From assembly GCA_964413535.1 (NCBI GenBank), contig CAYPTB010000059.1, positions 46,517 to 110,516 of the forward strand: a stretch of DNA of 64,000 nucleotides, written 5' to 3'. Shown here piece after piece: positions 1 to 9,227 of the stretch (position 1 is its first letter; the number at the start of each line of letters is the position of its first letter). The stretch is from CAYPTB01 sp964413535 (GTDB lineage Bacteria > Planctomycetota > UBA1135 > GCA-002686595). The position numbers and the translations under genes are program-made. The notes beneath the pieces were generated by a model, which saw only the letters and a program-made list of their open reading frames with translations, searched no databases and was not told where the DNA came from.

Positions 1-1827
1 AGGTTCCGTGACGGTGAAATTCCCCGGCCAGTCGGTGAAGCGCAGCTCGTAGACGAGCTGGGTCCCCGCGCCGCCCTGCGTGTCCGTCATCTCGAAGCGA
101 TAGACGCCGCCTCCTGAATACGTCGCGGGAGCGACGGAGCTCGTACCGGTCACCGTCACCGTGCCGACCATGCCCAGGCCCTGGTGCGGGACGCAGATGT
201 AGTCGTACACGCCGGGGCGGACGAAGGTGTGCGAATAGACTGCGCCCGGGTTCATGTTGCCCGAGTCGAAGGAGTAGCCCGGGGTCGAGCTCGTCACCGT
301 GTGGATGTTCCCCGTGGGATTGTCCCAGGTCACGCGCGTGCCGGCCGGAACGGTGATGTGCTGGGGCGCGAAGCTGAAGCCCGACATCATGACGCTCACG
401 GGAGGCTCGGGCTGGAGCAGGACGAGGTAGTCGGCCTGCGCCGAGACCCAGTTCTTGCCGTCGTCCATGACCTGGTCGCGCACCTCGGCGCGCACGACCC
501 AGGGCCCGTTCGCATCGGGCAGCCCGGACAGGGGCTCCTCGCGGACGACGATCGGGTCCAGCGTGTCCGCGGGCCCCGAGTTGACGTAGACCTTGTTCTC
601 GAACTCACTCGAATTCGACTCGCCCTGGGCCGTGACGAGGTCGTAGTCGCCGTCGTTGTCCAGGTCGGCGGCGGTGCAGTCGAGCGTCGAGTCGGAGATC
701 GCCTGGATCTGGCCCGCCAGGAGCGTCCAGGTCAGGTTCCCGTTGTTGCGGTAGATCCGCTCGCCCGAGCCGAGCGATCCGACGAAGGCGTCGAGGTCGC
801 CGTCGTTGTCGTAGTCGAGCAGGCAAATCTCGTTGTCGTCGATGCCGTTGGTGATGGCGGAACCCTTCACGAACGTGAGTGCGCTGTCGGGAACCTGGCG
901 GTTCTGGACGTGCCCCTCGGAGAAGCTCGTCTGACTGACGAAGAACAGGTCGATGTCGGTGTCCCCGTCGAGGTCGCCGAGCTCGGCCTCGTACACGTTG
1001 CCGGACGTGCTGGGAAGGAGGGACGAGGCGTCCGTGAAGTTCCCCGCTCCGTCGTTGAGCATCAAATAGTGCGCTTCTCCGGAATTCGTGTTGCGGCAGG
1101 CGCCGAAGAAGTCGAGGTCCCAGTCCTGGTCGATGTCGACGAACTGGACGTCCATCTGCGCGATCTTCGCCGTCGCGCCGAGCGCCGCGGCGTTCTCGGT
1201 GAAGACACCCGTCCCGTCGTTGAAGAAGAGCCGCGGCTCGTCGCCCGCGCCGCCGAGATACGATGCGCCCGAATCGCAGAGGATCACGTCCAGGTCGCCG
1301 TCGTTGTCGAGGTCGCCGAACCCCGCGCCGCCGGAGGACAGGGCCTCGGTGAATCCGCGCGTGGCGCTCTCGAGCGTGTAGAAGCCGGGATTGCCCGCAC
1401 CTTGATTGACGTACAGGTTGGGCGTGTCCGTGTTGAACGCGTTGGCGAACAAGGCGTCGACCCAGCCATCGGCGTCGATGTCGCCGGTCGCGACTCCTTT
1501 TGCGTTCGAGAGGTTCGTCCCGAGCCGCATGGTCGTCTCGTCGGCGAAGGTGAGCGCCGTGACCTCGAACTTGTTGATGATCAGGCGATTGGCGCGCTGC
1601 GTTCCCGCCGAGGAGAAGCCCTCGCCATCGGCGAAGAAGATGTCCAGGTCGCCGTCGTTGTCGACGTCGGCGCACTCGACGCCCTCGGTCCACAATTCGG
1701 CTCCGGGTATCGCCCCGACGACCTTCTGGAACTGCTGGGCGGAGACTTCGGGGGCGAGCAGCGCGAAGGCCGCAACAGCGAAGAACTGCAGGGCCGTGAA
1801 TCGGAGGTGGAATCGAGAGCGAATCAT
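1..1827 (-). CDS. Secreted VCBS/FG-GAP-repeat protein with C-terminal plastocyanin-like domain (3' end missing)
   Basis: The reading frame is open from an ATG at 1827 to the left edge, so about 609 residues are visible and the C-terminus is lost. An N-terminal signal peptide ends near VSAQQ. At least seven calcium-loop repeats follow (types DVDNDGDLD, DLDNDGDLD, DYDNDGDLD), as in FG-GAP/VCBS beta-propellers. After them comes a cupredoxin fold: His509 in GNIHTV, then Cys545-x2-His548-x4-Met553, exactly the type-1 copper ligand spacing of plastocyanin. Further beta-rich sequence (FRFTDWPGNF-like) continues off the edge. Known: VCBS propellers bind calcium and occur on surface or secreted proteins; cupredoxins carry a single copper for electron transfer. 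Inferred: a large exported protein, function unknown. A GGAG lies about 9 nt upstream of the ATG. A long antisense frame over the same stretch is a GC-rich shadow. Confidence 0.88.
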   Translation of the reverse strand, partial: MIRSRFHLRFTALQFFAVAAFALLAPEVSAQQFQKVVGAIPGAELWTEGVECADVDNDGDLDIFFADGEGFSSAGTQRANRLIINKFEVTALTFADETTMRLGTNLSNAKGVATGDIDADGWVDALFANAFNTDTPNLYVNQGAGNPGFYTLESATRGFTEALSSGGAGFGDLDNDGDLDVILCDSGASYLGGAGDEPRLFFNDGTGVFTENAAALGATAKIAQMDVQFVDIDQDWDLDFFGACRNTNSGEAHYLMLNDGAGNFTDASSLLPSTSGNVYEAELGDLDGDTDIDLFFVSQTSFSEGHVQNRQVPDSALTFVKGSAITNGIDDNEICLLDYDNDGDLDAFVGSLGSGERIYRNNGNLTWTLLAGQIQAISDSTLDCTAADLDNDGDYDLVTAQGESNSSEFENKVYVNSGPADTLDPIVVREEPLSGLPDANGPWVVRAEVRDQVMDDGKNWVSAQADYLVLLQPEPPVSVMMSGFSFAPQHITVPAGTRVTWDNPTGNIHTVTSSTPGYSFDSGNMNPGAVYSHTFVRPGVYDYICVPHQGLGMVGTVTVTGTSSVAPATYSGGGVYRFEMTDTQGGAGTQLVYELRFTDWPGNFTVTEP

Positions 1828-2430
1828 GCTGGGCTCCGGGTGACGTCGGGGCAGAACGATCCCTTGTCGGGACCGCTTCGGGTGGGTGAGGGGGTGCAGG
1901 CGACGCCGGCCGAGGGAGGGGCCTCCCGGTGCCGCAGAGGATGCGGAGGGTTGAGGGGTATCGAATCCTACTCGACTCCCCCACTCCCCGGGACGTCGTC
2001 GACGGACATCTCGCCGAGGTCGGGTCGGAGGCGATGAAGTCTTCTAGGAGAACCGCCGCCTTCGACGTGTTCCTAGGGATCCCATGAAAAGTCGCCATCC
2101 CTCGACGGGACCGGCGGGAAACTGGTAGACGCTCTGCATGCTTTGGCCGATCGCCGTGGCCGAGTGCGTGGACCCGGAGGGTGGAGTGCGAGCCTCCAGC
2201 GACCCTCGACGAGGCTCGTCGACCGGGAAGATTCTTCATGTCGAGTTCGCGCAGCGGACTCCTCGGACAGAGGTGATCGCAGGCGAGCGACTCGCTTTCG
2301 CTCCACGCAGCCGGCCGCCGTCCAGCGCACGCCGGATGTCACGACGGCGATGGCTCGCGTCGTCTGGACTCGGTCACACAGGCGGGTGTCGTTCGGCGCC
2401 ACGACGCGACGGGTCGTCCTGCTGAGCGCC
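1828..2430. other. Intergenic region between divergent genes
   Basis: About 600 nt without a convincing gene. The thiE frame stays open back to 2143, but the translation there is Arg/Ser-rich and has no recognisable fold, so I do not count it as coding. A perfect 7-bp inverted repeat (TCGACGA-GGC-TCGTCGA) sits at 2206-2222. No clear promoter was found. Confidence 0.4.
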
Positions 2431-3135
2431 ATGGTCGGCCGTAGTGAGGCGGAGGGGACGCAGCGCGGACGAGAGCTGCGCACGCGTCTCGAAGCGGCAC
2501 GCCTCATGTTGTTGTTCACGCCGGATCTCGCCTCGACTCGCGAGCCCCTCGCCGTCTTGGAGGAGTGCCTCGAACTAGTCGACATCGTGCAGGTCCGCGT
2601 CAAGCCTCCCGGAGGCGCGACATCTCCGGCAGGAGCGCGCGAGACGTGGGAATGGACCCGTCGAGTCCTGTCCACGTGCGCAGCGCGCGGCCCGTCGGCG
2701 CCGCTCGTGATCGTCGACGATCGGGTGGACGTGGCCGCCGCCCTCGCGGCGTCGGGCTGTGCAGGTTGCCACGTCGGCGTCGAAGACTGCCCACCCGCCG
2801 AAGCGCGCTCGATCCTCGGTGAGGAGCTCCTGCTCGGACTCTCGACGCATTCGGCCGCGGACGTGGCGCGAGCGTGCAGGGAACCCGTGAACTATCTCGG
2901 GTTCGGCCCGGTCCACGCGACGCTCACGAAGGGGTACGGCCGCGGACTCGGAGCCGAGGCGGCCTGGATCGCGCAGGCGGCCTCGAGCATCCCGGTCTTC
3001 CCCGTGGGCGGAATCGACGCGACCAACGCGGTCGAGCTCGCGACCGTCGGCCGCGCCGCCGTGGGCTCGGCGATCCTCTCGTCGCCGGATCCCGCGCGCG
3101 CTGCGCGTGAACTACGCGCCGCCCTGACGACGTGA
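2431..3135 (+). CDS. thiE: Thiamine-phosphate synthase
   Basis: The product is a TIM-barrel enzyme that joins HMP-pyrophosphate and thiazole phosphate to thiamine phosphate in the cytoplasm. Visible family signatures are VDIVQVRVK near the N-terminus, a conserved VIVDDRVD strand, CHVGVEDCP, the LGLSTHSAADV loop, YLGFGPVHATLTK, and the phosphate-binding PVFPVGGID. From the ATG at 2431 the protein is 234 aa, close to the usual 200-230. A shorter start at 2506 (MLLFTPDL) would also keep the fold; the frame is open further upstream without homology. The 3' end overlaps the 3' end of convergent queA by 24 nt. No thiamine riboswitch is visible upstream. Confidence 0.9.
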   Translation: MVGRSEAEGTQRGRELRTRLEAARLMLLFTPDLASTREPLAVLEECLELVDIVQVRVKPPGGATSPAGARETWEWTRRVLSTCAARGPSAPLVIVDDRVDVAAALAASGCAGCHVGVEDCPPAEARSILGEELLLGLSTHSAADVARACREPVNYLGFGPVHATLTKGYGRGLGAEAAWIAQAASSIPVFPVGGIDATNAVELATVGRAAVGSAILSSPDPARAARELRAALTT

Positions 3136-4224
3136 GTCGCAGAGCAAGAGCATCGCGTCGCCGTAGCTGAAGAATCGGTACTCGCGCTCGATCGCCTCGC
3201 GGTACAGCGCGAGCACGCGCTCGCGGCCTGCGAAGGCGGACACGAGCAGGAGCAGCGTGCTGCGCGGCAGGTGGAAGTTCGTGAGCAGGGCGTCCACGAC
3301 GCGGAACTCGGATCCGGGGAGCAGGAACAGAGAAGTCTCTCCAGACGAGGGACGCAGTGCTCCGCTCGCGTCCGCGCAGCTCTCGAGCACCCGCGCCGAC
3401 GTCGTTCCGACGGCCACGACCCGACCTCCGCGGGCACGACAGCGATCGACGGCCTCCACGGTCTCGCCGCTCAGGCGATAGGACTCGGCGTGCATGGAAT
3501 GCTCGCGCACGTCCTCGGCCTGAACGGGCTGGAACGTCCCTTCACCGACGTGCAGCGTGACGAAGGCCGTTTCGATGCCCAGCGCACCGAGGCGGGCGAG
3601 GAGCTCGGGCGTGAAGTGCAAGCCCGCCGTCGGCGCCGCGACGGCGCCCGGCTCCCGCGCGAAGACCGTCTGGTAGCGCTCGCGGTCGAGAGCGGCGTTG
3701 GGGTCACGCGCCCCGCGCGGACGGTCGATGTACGGCGGGAGCGGCATCCTGCCCAAGCGTTCGATCCATTCGTCCTCGTCGGAGGAGGCGGCGCCCGACG
3801 ACGGAAAGTCGAGTTGCACGATCCAGGCCGGATCGAGCTCGCCTCCGGCGAGCAGGGGCCGCTCGACCGCGATCGCGCTGCTGCCCGCGCCGAGGTCGAT
3901 CCGTTCGCCCGGCGTGATGCGCCGTGCGGGATTCATCTTCGCACGCCAGGGTCCGCCGCTTCCCGCGATGCGCCTAAGGAGGAGGATCTCGACGATCCCA
4001 CCGCTCGCGCGCGTGCCGAAGAAGCGCAACGGGCGCACGCGCGTGTCGTTGAGAACGATCAGGTCGCCCGGCTGCAGGAACTCGGGGAGGTCGCGAACGC
4101 GTGCGTGCGTCGTCTTTCCGTTCACGACCTCGTGCACGAGCAGCCGAGCCTCGTCGCGCTTCGCCGCCGGCGTGTGGGCCACGCGCTCAGGTGGCAACTC
4201 GTAGTCGAAGTCGGCGAGCTTCAC
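3112..4224 (-). CDS. queA: tRNA preQ1(34) S-adenosylmethionine ribosyltransferase-isomerase
   Basis: QueA transfers and isomerises the ribosyl group of SAM onto preQ1 in tRNA, giving epoxyqueuosine. The 370-aa product shows the family landmarks: FDYELPPERVAHTPA at the N-terminus, GDLIVLNDTRVRPLRFFG, MPLPPYIDR, the YQTVFAREPGAVAAPTAGLHF block, VTLHVGEGTFQPV, GTTSARVLES and LLTNFHLPRS. I chose the GTG at 4224 because it places the conserved N-terminus correctly and overlaps the upstream gene's stop as GTGA. Frames reaching further upstream are artefacts. It is translationally coupled to the preceding glycosyltransferase-like gene; the two functions are not obviously related. Confidence 0.95.
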   Translation of the reverse strand: MKLADFDYELPPERVAHTPAAKRDEARLLVHEVVNGKTTHARVRDLPEFLQPGDLIVLNDTRVRPLRFFGTRASGGIVEILLLRRIAGSGGPWRAKMNPARRITPGERIDLGAGSSAIAVERPLLAGGELDPAWIVQLDFPSSGAASSDEDEWIERLGRMPLPPYIDRPRGARDPNAALDRERYQTVFAREPGAVAAPTAGLHFTPELLARLGALGIETAFVTLHVGEGTFQPVQAEDVREHSMHAESYRLSGETVEAVDRCRARGGRVVAVGTTSARVLESCADASGALRPSSGETSLFLLPGSEFRVVDALLTNFHLPRSTLLLLVSAFAGRERVLALYREAIEREYRFFSYGDAMLLLCDSRRQGGA

Positions 4225-5597
4225 GAGGTCTTCTGCCGCGTGCGGTAGAGCTCCAGGCCGCGCAGGAGCAAGAACGGTAGCGCCACGACGGGCCAGAGCC
4301 ACGCAGGCTCCACCCACACGCCGTCGGCCTGCCAACCGTCGAGCGGCCAATAGAGCAGCGGAGCCAGGGCGAGCAGCACGAGCCACGCGCGCGACGGGCG
4401 CAAGGCGACGAAGGGTACCACCCACGTCAAGTACCACGGGTGCAGCGTCGGACCGAGGACGAGGAGCGCTCCGACGAGAATCCCCGTGCTGCGCACCACG
4501 TCGAACGGACGTCGCCACTCGCGCAGGAGGAGGAGCGTCCACAGGAGCACCACGACGGCACGCGCCACCCTACGCGCATCGAAGGGGCCCTCGTCGCGTT
4601 CGAGGAACAGCTCGAGGGGCCCCTCGATGAAGCGGAACACGAGACTCGTCGACTCCCAGCGCAAGGCGTACTGACCCAAGCCGGAGAACAGCCCGTGACC
4701 CGTGGCGAGCGCGAACGGGAGCCATGCGAGACCCAAGCAGGCGCCGGACAAGAAGAGGCCGCGCAGCGGGTGGCGGCGCGCAGCGAAGGGCACGACGACG
4801 AGCGGAACGAGCTTCACGAGCGCTCCGGCGGTCGCAGCGAGCACGGCGCCCGCACTCCACGGTCGCCCGGCCTCGTGCGCGCGCTCGGCCAGCACCACGC
4901 TGACGAGCAGCAGGAGCACTCCCAGACTGTCGAAGTGTCCGCTGCCCGCATACTCGAGCGCGACGAGGGGGCTCCAAGCCCAGACGAGCGCGTATCCGTC
5001 CGGGACGCCGCGCCGGCGCAGGAGCACGACCAGCGGAACCAGGCACAGGAGGTCCGCGAGGGCGTAGGCGATCCGCATCCCCTGACGCGCCTGCGCGAAC
5101 TCCGTCGCCCCACCCGAGGCGACCGTGACGAACGCATTGGCGACCTGTGCGAGGGGCGGATAGGCCGCCGCGACGTCCGGATGGTTGATGCCCGCGAACA
5201 CGGCGGCCCACCGCGCGCGCTCGGATGCTCGCTCGGGCGCATCGGGCGCGATTCCGTAGGGACTCGTTCCCTCTGCGACGAGAGCTCCTTCCCAGACGTA
5301 GCGATGAACGTCGTCCGAAAGGTGCGGATCGCCGCAGCCGGCTGCGATGCGCAGCAAGACGGCTCCGACCACGACCCCCGCGAGCGGGACCGAAGCCGCG
5401 CGGGAGATGGCCGCGATCCACAGCGCGCCGGCGACCACCCACAGGATCCATGACACCGCGCTGCTCTCGAATGCCGAGCGTCGCGAGACGGTGACGACCG
5501 CGATCGCGATTCCGAGCCACAGGCTCCACGGTGCCAGGATGTCGGCGCCTTGCCCGAAGCGGGGCGCGCCCCTCCCTCCGTCGATCGGTTCGTTCAC
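4221..5597 (-). CDS. Polytopic GT-C (GT87/MptB-like) glycosyltransferase
   Basis: A 458-aa membrane protein with about 11-12 hydrophobic segments. The first periplasmic loop has the acidic GT-C signature DDVHRYVWEG (near residue 97), followed by HPDVAAAYPPLAQ and a conserved LHPWYLTWVVPF near the C-terminus. Known: GT87 and MptB/PimE-type enzymes use polyprenyl-phosphate sugars (often mannose) as donors, with the DD loop as the catalytic site. Inferred: a lipid-linked mannosyltransferase of the inner membrane; donor and acceptor cannot be read from sequence. Its stop overlaps the queA start. It lies 48 nt downstream of the AAA regulator gene on the same strand, so it may share that transcript. 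Confidence 0.8.
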   Translation of the reverse strand: MNEPIDGGRGAPRFGQGADILAPWSLWLGIAIAVVTVSRRSAFESSAVSWILWVVAGALWIAAISRAASVPLAGVVVGAVLLRIAAGCGDPHLSDDVHRYVWEGALVAEGTSPYGIAPDAPERASERARWAAVFAGINHPDVAAAYPPLAQVANAFVTVASGGATEFAQARQGMRIAYALADLLCLVPLVVLLRRRGVPDGYALVWAWSPLVALEYAGSGHFDSLGVLLLLVSVVLAERAHEAGRPWSAGAVLAATAGALVKLVPLVVVPFAARRHPLRGLFLSGACLGLAWLPFALATGHGLFSGLGQYALRWESTSLVFRFIEGPLELFLERDEGPFDARRVARAVVVLLWTLLLLREWRRPFDVVRSTGILVGALLVLGPTLHPWYLTWVVPFVALRPSRAWLVLLALAPLLYWPLDGWQADGVWVEPAWLWPVVALPFLLLRGLELYRTRQKTS

Positions 5598-5645
5598 GTG
5601 CGAAACGTCCGTCGGGAACGCTCCCCGCGCGACGTCCCGCAGAAG

Positions 5646-8381
5646 CTAGTCTTCCGAAGCGCGGGAGCGTCCGTCGGAATCAGGAACGACGCTCTCCCCA
5701 GGAACTGCGGGCGCACTCTCCGAAGTCTCGGTCCACAGCCCGGCTTCGCGCAACCGCGTGGCGAGGGTGTCGGGGTCCCATCCCAGATAGAGCGCTGCAC
5801 GCGTCTTGTTGGGATTGCCGCTCTGCTTGCGAGTCGTGTGCAGGGCAGCCAACAGATCGTGGCGACTGGGGTGACGCGAAGGGATGCGGTGCAGGAGCTC
5901 CATGCGGAAGCGCCGCGCGAGGTCGCGGACGTCGTCCGCTCCGATTCGATTCCCCGGATGCAGCAGGACGAGCTTGTACACCAGGTTCTCGAGCTGACGG
6001 ACGTTCCCCGGCCACGGCTGACGCCAGAGCAACGCCAAGGCCTCGTCGTCCCACTGCGGAGCCGGCACACCGCGGTCGACCGCGAAGCGATTCCCGAGCA
6101 GGCGCACGAGCCCGGGAAGCTCTTCGCGCCGCTCCGCGAGCGGAGGCACCAAGAGTTGGAGGCGGTCCAGCCGATGGGCGAGACCTTCGAGGAGCGCCCC
6201 CGACGCGGCGGCCTCGTCGAGCGTGCCAAGGAGCGTGAAGACGAGCCGCGGGCGCGGCGCGAGCCCCTCTTCGAGCGCGCGCAAGAGCTTGCCCTGGTGA
6301 GCGCGCGACAGCGCCGGGACGTCCTTGACGACGAGAGTCCCTGGCCGTGACGCGAAGGTGCTGGACTCGTCGGGACCGATGCCGTCGATGACCTGCTCGG
6401 CTTCGGCCGGGAGGATGGCCGCGGCACGCAGCACGGCCACGCGCTCGTCGCGCAAGGGGCTCTCGAAGTGCAGCCAATGGGAGAGAGTCGCCTTGCCGGC
6501 GCCGCGCGGACCCGACAACACCACGGGCTCGCCGGTGCGTCCGGCGAGCGCGAAGTCGAGCGCCCGACGCCCGAACCCTTCGCTCGCGAGGTCGAAGTGG
6601 AGATCGTTGCCGAAGCGTTCGCCGTGCCAGGACCGGAAGCAGGCGACGCGCAGGAGAGACGCGCGCTCGCCCACGACTCGGGCGTAGCGATCGACGTCCT
6701 CGGCACGGAAGTCCCGGCGTCGTTCACCTTCCACGACGAGGAATCCGCCGCAGGTTCCGCCGATCCGCAGCGGAAGACAGACGCCCGACGCTGCCTCCGC
6801 CGAGATCGAGAGGGAGGGATCGGGTTCCGTCGTGACGACGGGACCTCCGCTGAGCAACGAGCGTTGGAGGATGCGCGCCCGTCCGCGTCGTGCTTCCCAA
6901 CGGTCCAGCGTGCCGCCGTCGCTCACGACGATCGCGCGCCGCTCCCCGTCGCAGACGATGCCCCACCAGCGGCGTTGAGCCGACTTCATCCCGAGCAGGG
7001 CCACGAGCTCGGCGAAGAACGCGGCGCGCGGATCCTCGGGCCGAAGCTCGACGGTGAGCTCGTCGTTCGCGCGCGACCGATCGAGCGAGGGGTCCGCCGT
7101 ACGAACCTCGGGTTCGGTCAGGGGTCCCCACGCGTGGGAGAGCGACTCGAGCCGCCGTCGCGACGGAACCAGATGGTGCTCGAACTCGAAGTGGACCCAG
7201 CCCGCGATCTCGCCGCGCGCGTCGAAGAGCGGCCACAGGGCCAGGGCCAAGGTTTCCTCCCCGCCGAGGGCGCCGCGCAGGGCCGGCCGAGCGGGAAGCC
7301 TGTGTTCGATCTGCGGACAGGCCGTGGCAACGAGCCGGTGCTCGGCACGCGAGGGAGAAGAGCACACTCCTTCGCGATCCGCGGACCACGCCTCGAAGCG
7401 CTTGCGCCACCCCGGGGAGATCTCGACGTGCCGCGCGGCGAGCGCGCCTCCCGCTTCGATCCGGAAGATCGCCAGGAAAGCGGCTCCCACCGCGCCGCGC
7501 GAGACGTCGAGCGCCTCGGCCGACGGTGTCGCCGGGCCCTCCTGCCGGTCTCCAGCCAACCACTCGCTCCACTCGGGAACCCGCTCGCGGAGCTCCGCGA
7601 GGGCATCGGGGAGCACCGTCCGCGCCGGGAGGCGGCGCACGCCCGGCGCGCGCGCCGCACGCAGCGCGCGCGCCTCGGCGAGGTCGCCGCAGAGCAGGCT
7701 CGACAGGGAGCGCAGCTCGAGGAGCCGATCGTCCTCGAGCGAGAGCTCGGCGTGGTCGGAGAGCAGCGCGGAAGCTGCGCGAACGGCTCCCCGCTCGAGC
7801 ATGAGCTCGACGCACCCTGCGAGCAGCGCCGCGCGACTGCGGCGCTCACCGGCCTGCTGCAGGAGAGCGAGCAAGGGCCGCTCGGGAGCCGAGAACGCAT
7901 CCCGCTCGCTCGAGGGCCCACCGGCCATTCTCAGTCGGGCCCGCCACACGGCCACTTCGGGATCGTCGGGCGCGAGCTCCTCCAAGCTCGCGAACAGGCG
8001 ACGGGCCACCGAGAGAGCCGACTCACCGGGACCAGGGATCGTCGCCAGCCGTCTTTGCTCGTGGCGAAACTCCTCCAGCGCGCTCCAACCATCCTGCGGC
8101 GTGCGCGCGTCGCGACTGCGCGCGAGGAAGCCCCCGCGTCCGGTGAGTTGGAAGTGGGCGAGGAGGTGCGCTCGCAAGAGCTCGACCAAGTGATCCTTGA
8201 GGGCTTCCCCCGCGTGATCGTCGAAGACCCCGAGGGCGCCGGAGCGATCGATGCCCACGCGCTCTCCCGGACCGGAACGGGCGTCGTCGCAGAGCAAGCG
8301 CATGAACGAGGTCCAGCGCAAAGAAGTTCGGAAGCGGTCCTCGCCGGCATCGGGAAGCAGGAGCTCGAGGATCTCTTGCAA
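5646..8381 (-). CDS. Degenerate sigma-54-activator-like AAA protein with GAF and Fis-type HTH
   Basis: 911 aa. The N-terminal ~400 residues are helical (TPR-like) with no clear family. A GAF-like domain lies around 440-580 (GTCGGFLVVEGE). The AAA module follows: a Walker A variant GPRGAGKAT at 624-632, a Walker B variant LVVKDVPAL near 680 where activators have hhFLDE, and the intact WPGNVRQLENL motif. The GAFTGA loop that contacts sigma-54 is absent; the segment between Walker A and B is short. The C-terminus has a Fis-like HTH (NKTRAALYLGWDPDTLATRLREAGL region). Known: GAFTGA is required for sigma-54 activation. Inferred: it does not open sigma-54 promoters and may be an adaptor or an ordinary DNA-binding regulator. 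It starts 9 nt after the preceding gene. Confidence 0.8.
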   Translation of the reverse strand: MQEILELLLPDAGEDRFRTSLRWTSFMRLLCDDARSGPGERVGIDRSGALGVFDDHAGEALKDHLVELLRAHLLAHFQLTGRGGFLARSRDARTPQDGWSALEEFRHEQRRLATIPGPGESALSVARRLFASLEELAPDDPEVAVWRARLRMAGGPSSERDAFSAPERPLLALLQQAGERRSRAALLAGCVELMLERGAVRAASALLSDHAELSLEDDRLLELRSLSSLLCGDLAEARALRAARAPGVRRLPARTVLPDALAELRERVPEWSEWLAGDRQEGPATPSAEALDVSRGAVGAAFLAIFRIEAGGALAARHVEISPGWRKRFEAWSADREGVCSSPSRAEHRLVATACPQIEHRLPARPALRGALGGEETLALALWPLFDARGEIAGWVHFEFEHHLVPSRRRLESLSHAWGPLTEPEVRTADPSLDRSRANDELTVELRPEDPRAAFFAELVALLGMKSAQRRWWGIVCDGERRAIVVSDGGTLDRWEARRGRARILQRSLLSGGPVVTTEPDPSLSISAEAASGVCLPLRIGGTCGGFLVVEGERRRDFRAEDVDRYARVVGERASLLRVACFRSWHGERFGNDLHFDLASEGFGRRALDFALAGRTGEPVVLSGPRGAGKATLSHWLHFESPLRDERVAVLRAAAILPAEAEQVIDGIGPDESSTFASRPGTLVVKDVPALSRAHQGKLLRALEEGLAPRPRLVFTLLGTLDEAAASGALLEGLAHRLDRLQLLVPPLAERREELPGLVRLLGNRFAVDRGVPAPQWDDEALALLWRQPWPGNVRQLENLVYKLVLLHPGNRIGADDVRDLARRFRMELLHRIPSRHPSRHDLLAALHTTRKQSGNPNKTRAALYLGWDPDTLATRLREAGLWTETSESAPAVPGESVVPDSDGRSRASED

Positions 8382-8390
8382 GGGGATCTC

Positions 8391-9227
8391 CTAGAGGGGG
8401 TCTTCGGAACGGCCGACCTCGCGATCGAGCGATCGGCACACGTCGCCGAGCAGCGAGCGGTGCCGCGTCCACTCCTCGAACAGCGCGCGCAACCGCGGTG
8501 TGCGCGGAGCAAAGGGCCGCGGCTCGCCGCGGGCGTCCAGGAAGTCCCCGAGCTCTAGCCGCACGACGGCCGAGTTCCGCGACGCGACGCGAGGGACTTC
8601 CAGGGAACGAGCGGCGCGCCGTGCGAGGTCCTCGCGCTCGTGGAGGAGGGCGAGGACCAGCGTCGCGCAGCGCGGTCCGACGGCGCAGGCGGGCTCGCGC
8701 AGAGCGAGCGACAAGGCCTCGAGCGCCAGACGCTCCGCTCCGCTCTGCTCGCTCGCCGACGCCAGGGCGGCCAAGACTCTCCAGCGGTTGGGCGGCGACA
8801 CTCCGCGCCGGCGGGCCTCGACCAGGGTCGAGACCGCCTCGAGCGGGCGTCTCGCTCCGAGCTGGGCCATTCCGAGCGCGAGCCGGCCTTCGTCGCAGTC
8901 CTCCAGGAGGAGCGACTCCGTGGCAAGGTTCTCGGCGGTGGGCCATTCGAACGGCTCGCGCACGAGCCAGTGCGCGACCGCCGTCCCGGGAACGAGCTCG
9001 ATGCGATCGAGGACGGCGAGCGCGAGGACCTGGACGGCATCGCGGCGCCAAGCGTCCAGGGTCGGAGCGCGAGGGCTCCCGAACAGGCGCAAATCGCGGC
9101 CCTCGTCGGCGAGTCGAATCTCGACCGCATCGCGCAGCACGCGCGCCAGTTCCAGGCGATGGACGAGCGCCAACTCGTGCTCGAGATCGCGATCGAGCCG
9201 GCGACGGGTCGCCATCCGTGTGCTCAC
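8391..9227 (-). CDS. Helical (TPR-like) protein of unknown function in a regulatory operon
   Basis: 278 aa from the GTG at 9227, which overlaps the upstream stop as GTGA; an ATG at 9215 is an alternative. I do not recognise the family. The sequence is Leu/Ala/Arg-rich and reads as paired amphipathic helices (ALGMAQLGARRPLEAVSTLVEARRRG, WRVLAALASASEQ), which suggests tetratricopeptide-type repeats. It has no signal peptide, membrane segment or Cys cluster. It sits between a sigma-region-4-like gene and the degenerate AAA regulator with near-zero spacing, so the three products probably act together; an adaptor role is inference. Confidence 0.65.
   Translation of the reverse strand: MSTRMATRRRLDRDLEHELALVHRLELARVLRDAVEIRLADEGRDLRLFGSPRAPTLDAWRRDAVQVLALAVLDRIELVPGTAVAHWLVREPFEWPTAENLATESLLLEDCDEGRLALGMAQLGARRPLEAVSTLVEARRRGVSPPNRWRVLAALASASEQSGAERLALEALSLALREPACAVGPRCATLVLALLHEREDLARRAARSLEVPRVASRNSAVVRLELGDFLDARGEPRPFAPRTPRLRALFEEWTRHRSLLGDVCRSLDREVGRSEDPL

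Noticed and set aside
184..2037. 617-aa plus-strand open frame
   Set aside because: It is antisense to the VCBS/plastocyanin gene; its Val/Asp/Arg-rich sequence is what DNDGD repeats give on the opposite strand. The minus-strand frame has signal peptide, repeats and copper ligands.
2143..2430. N-terminal extension of ThiE (96 residues)
   Set aside because: Open frame but Arg/Ser-rich and without homology; ThiE enzymes are about 210 residues and the conserved part begins after 2480.
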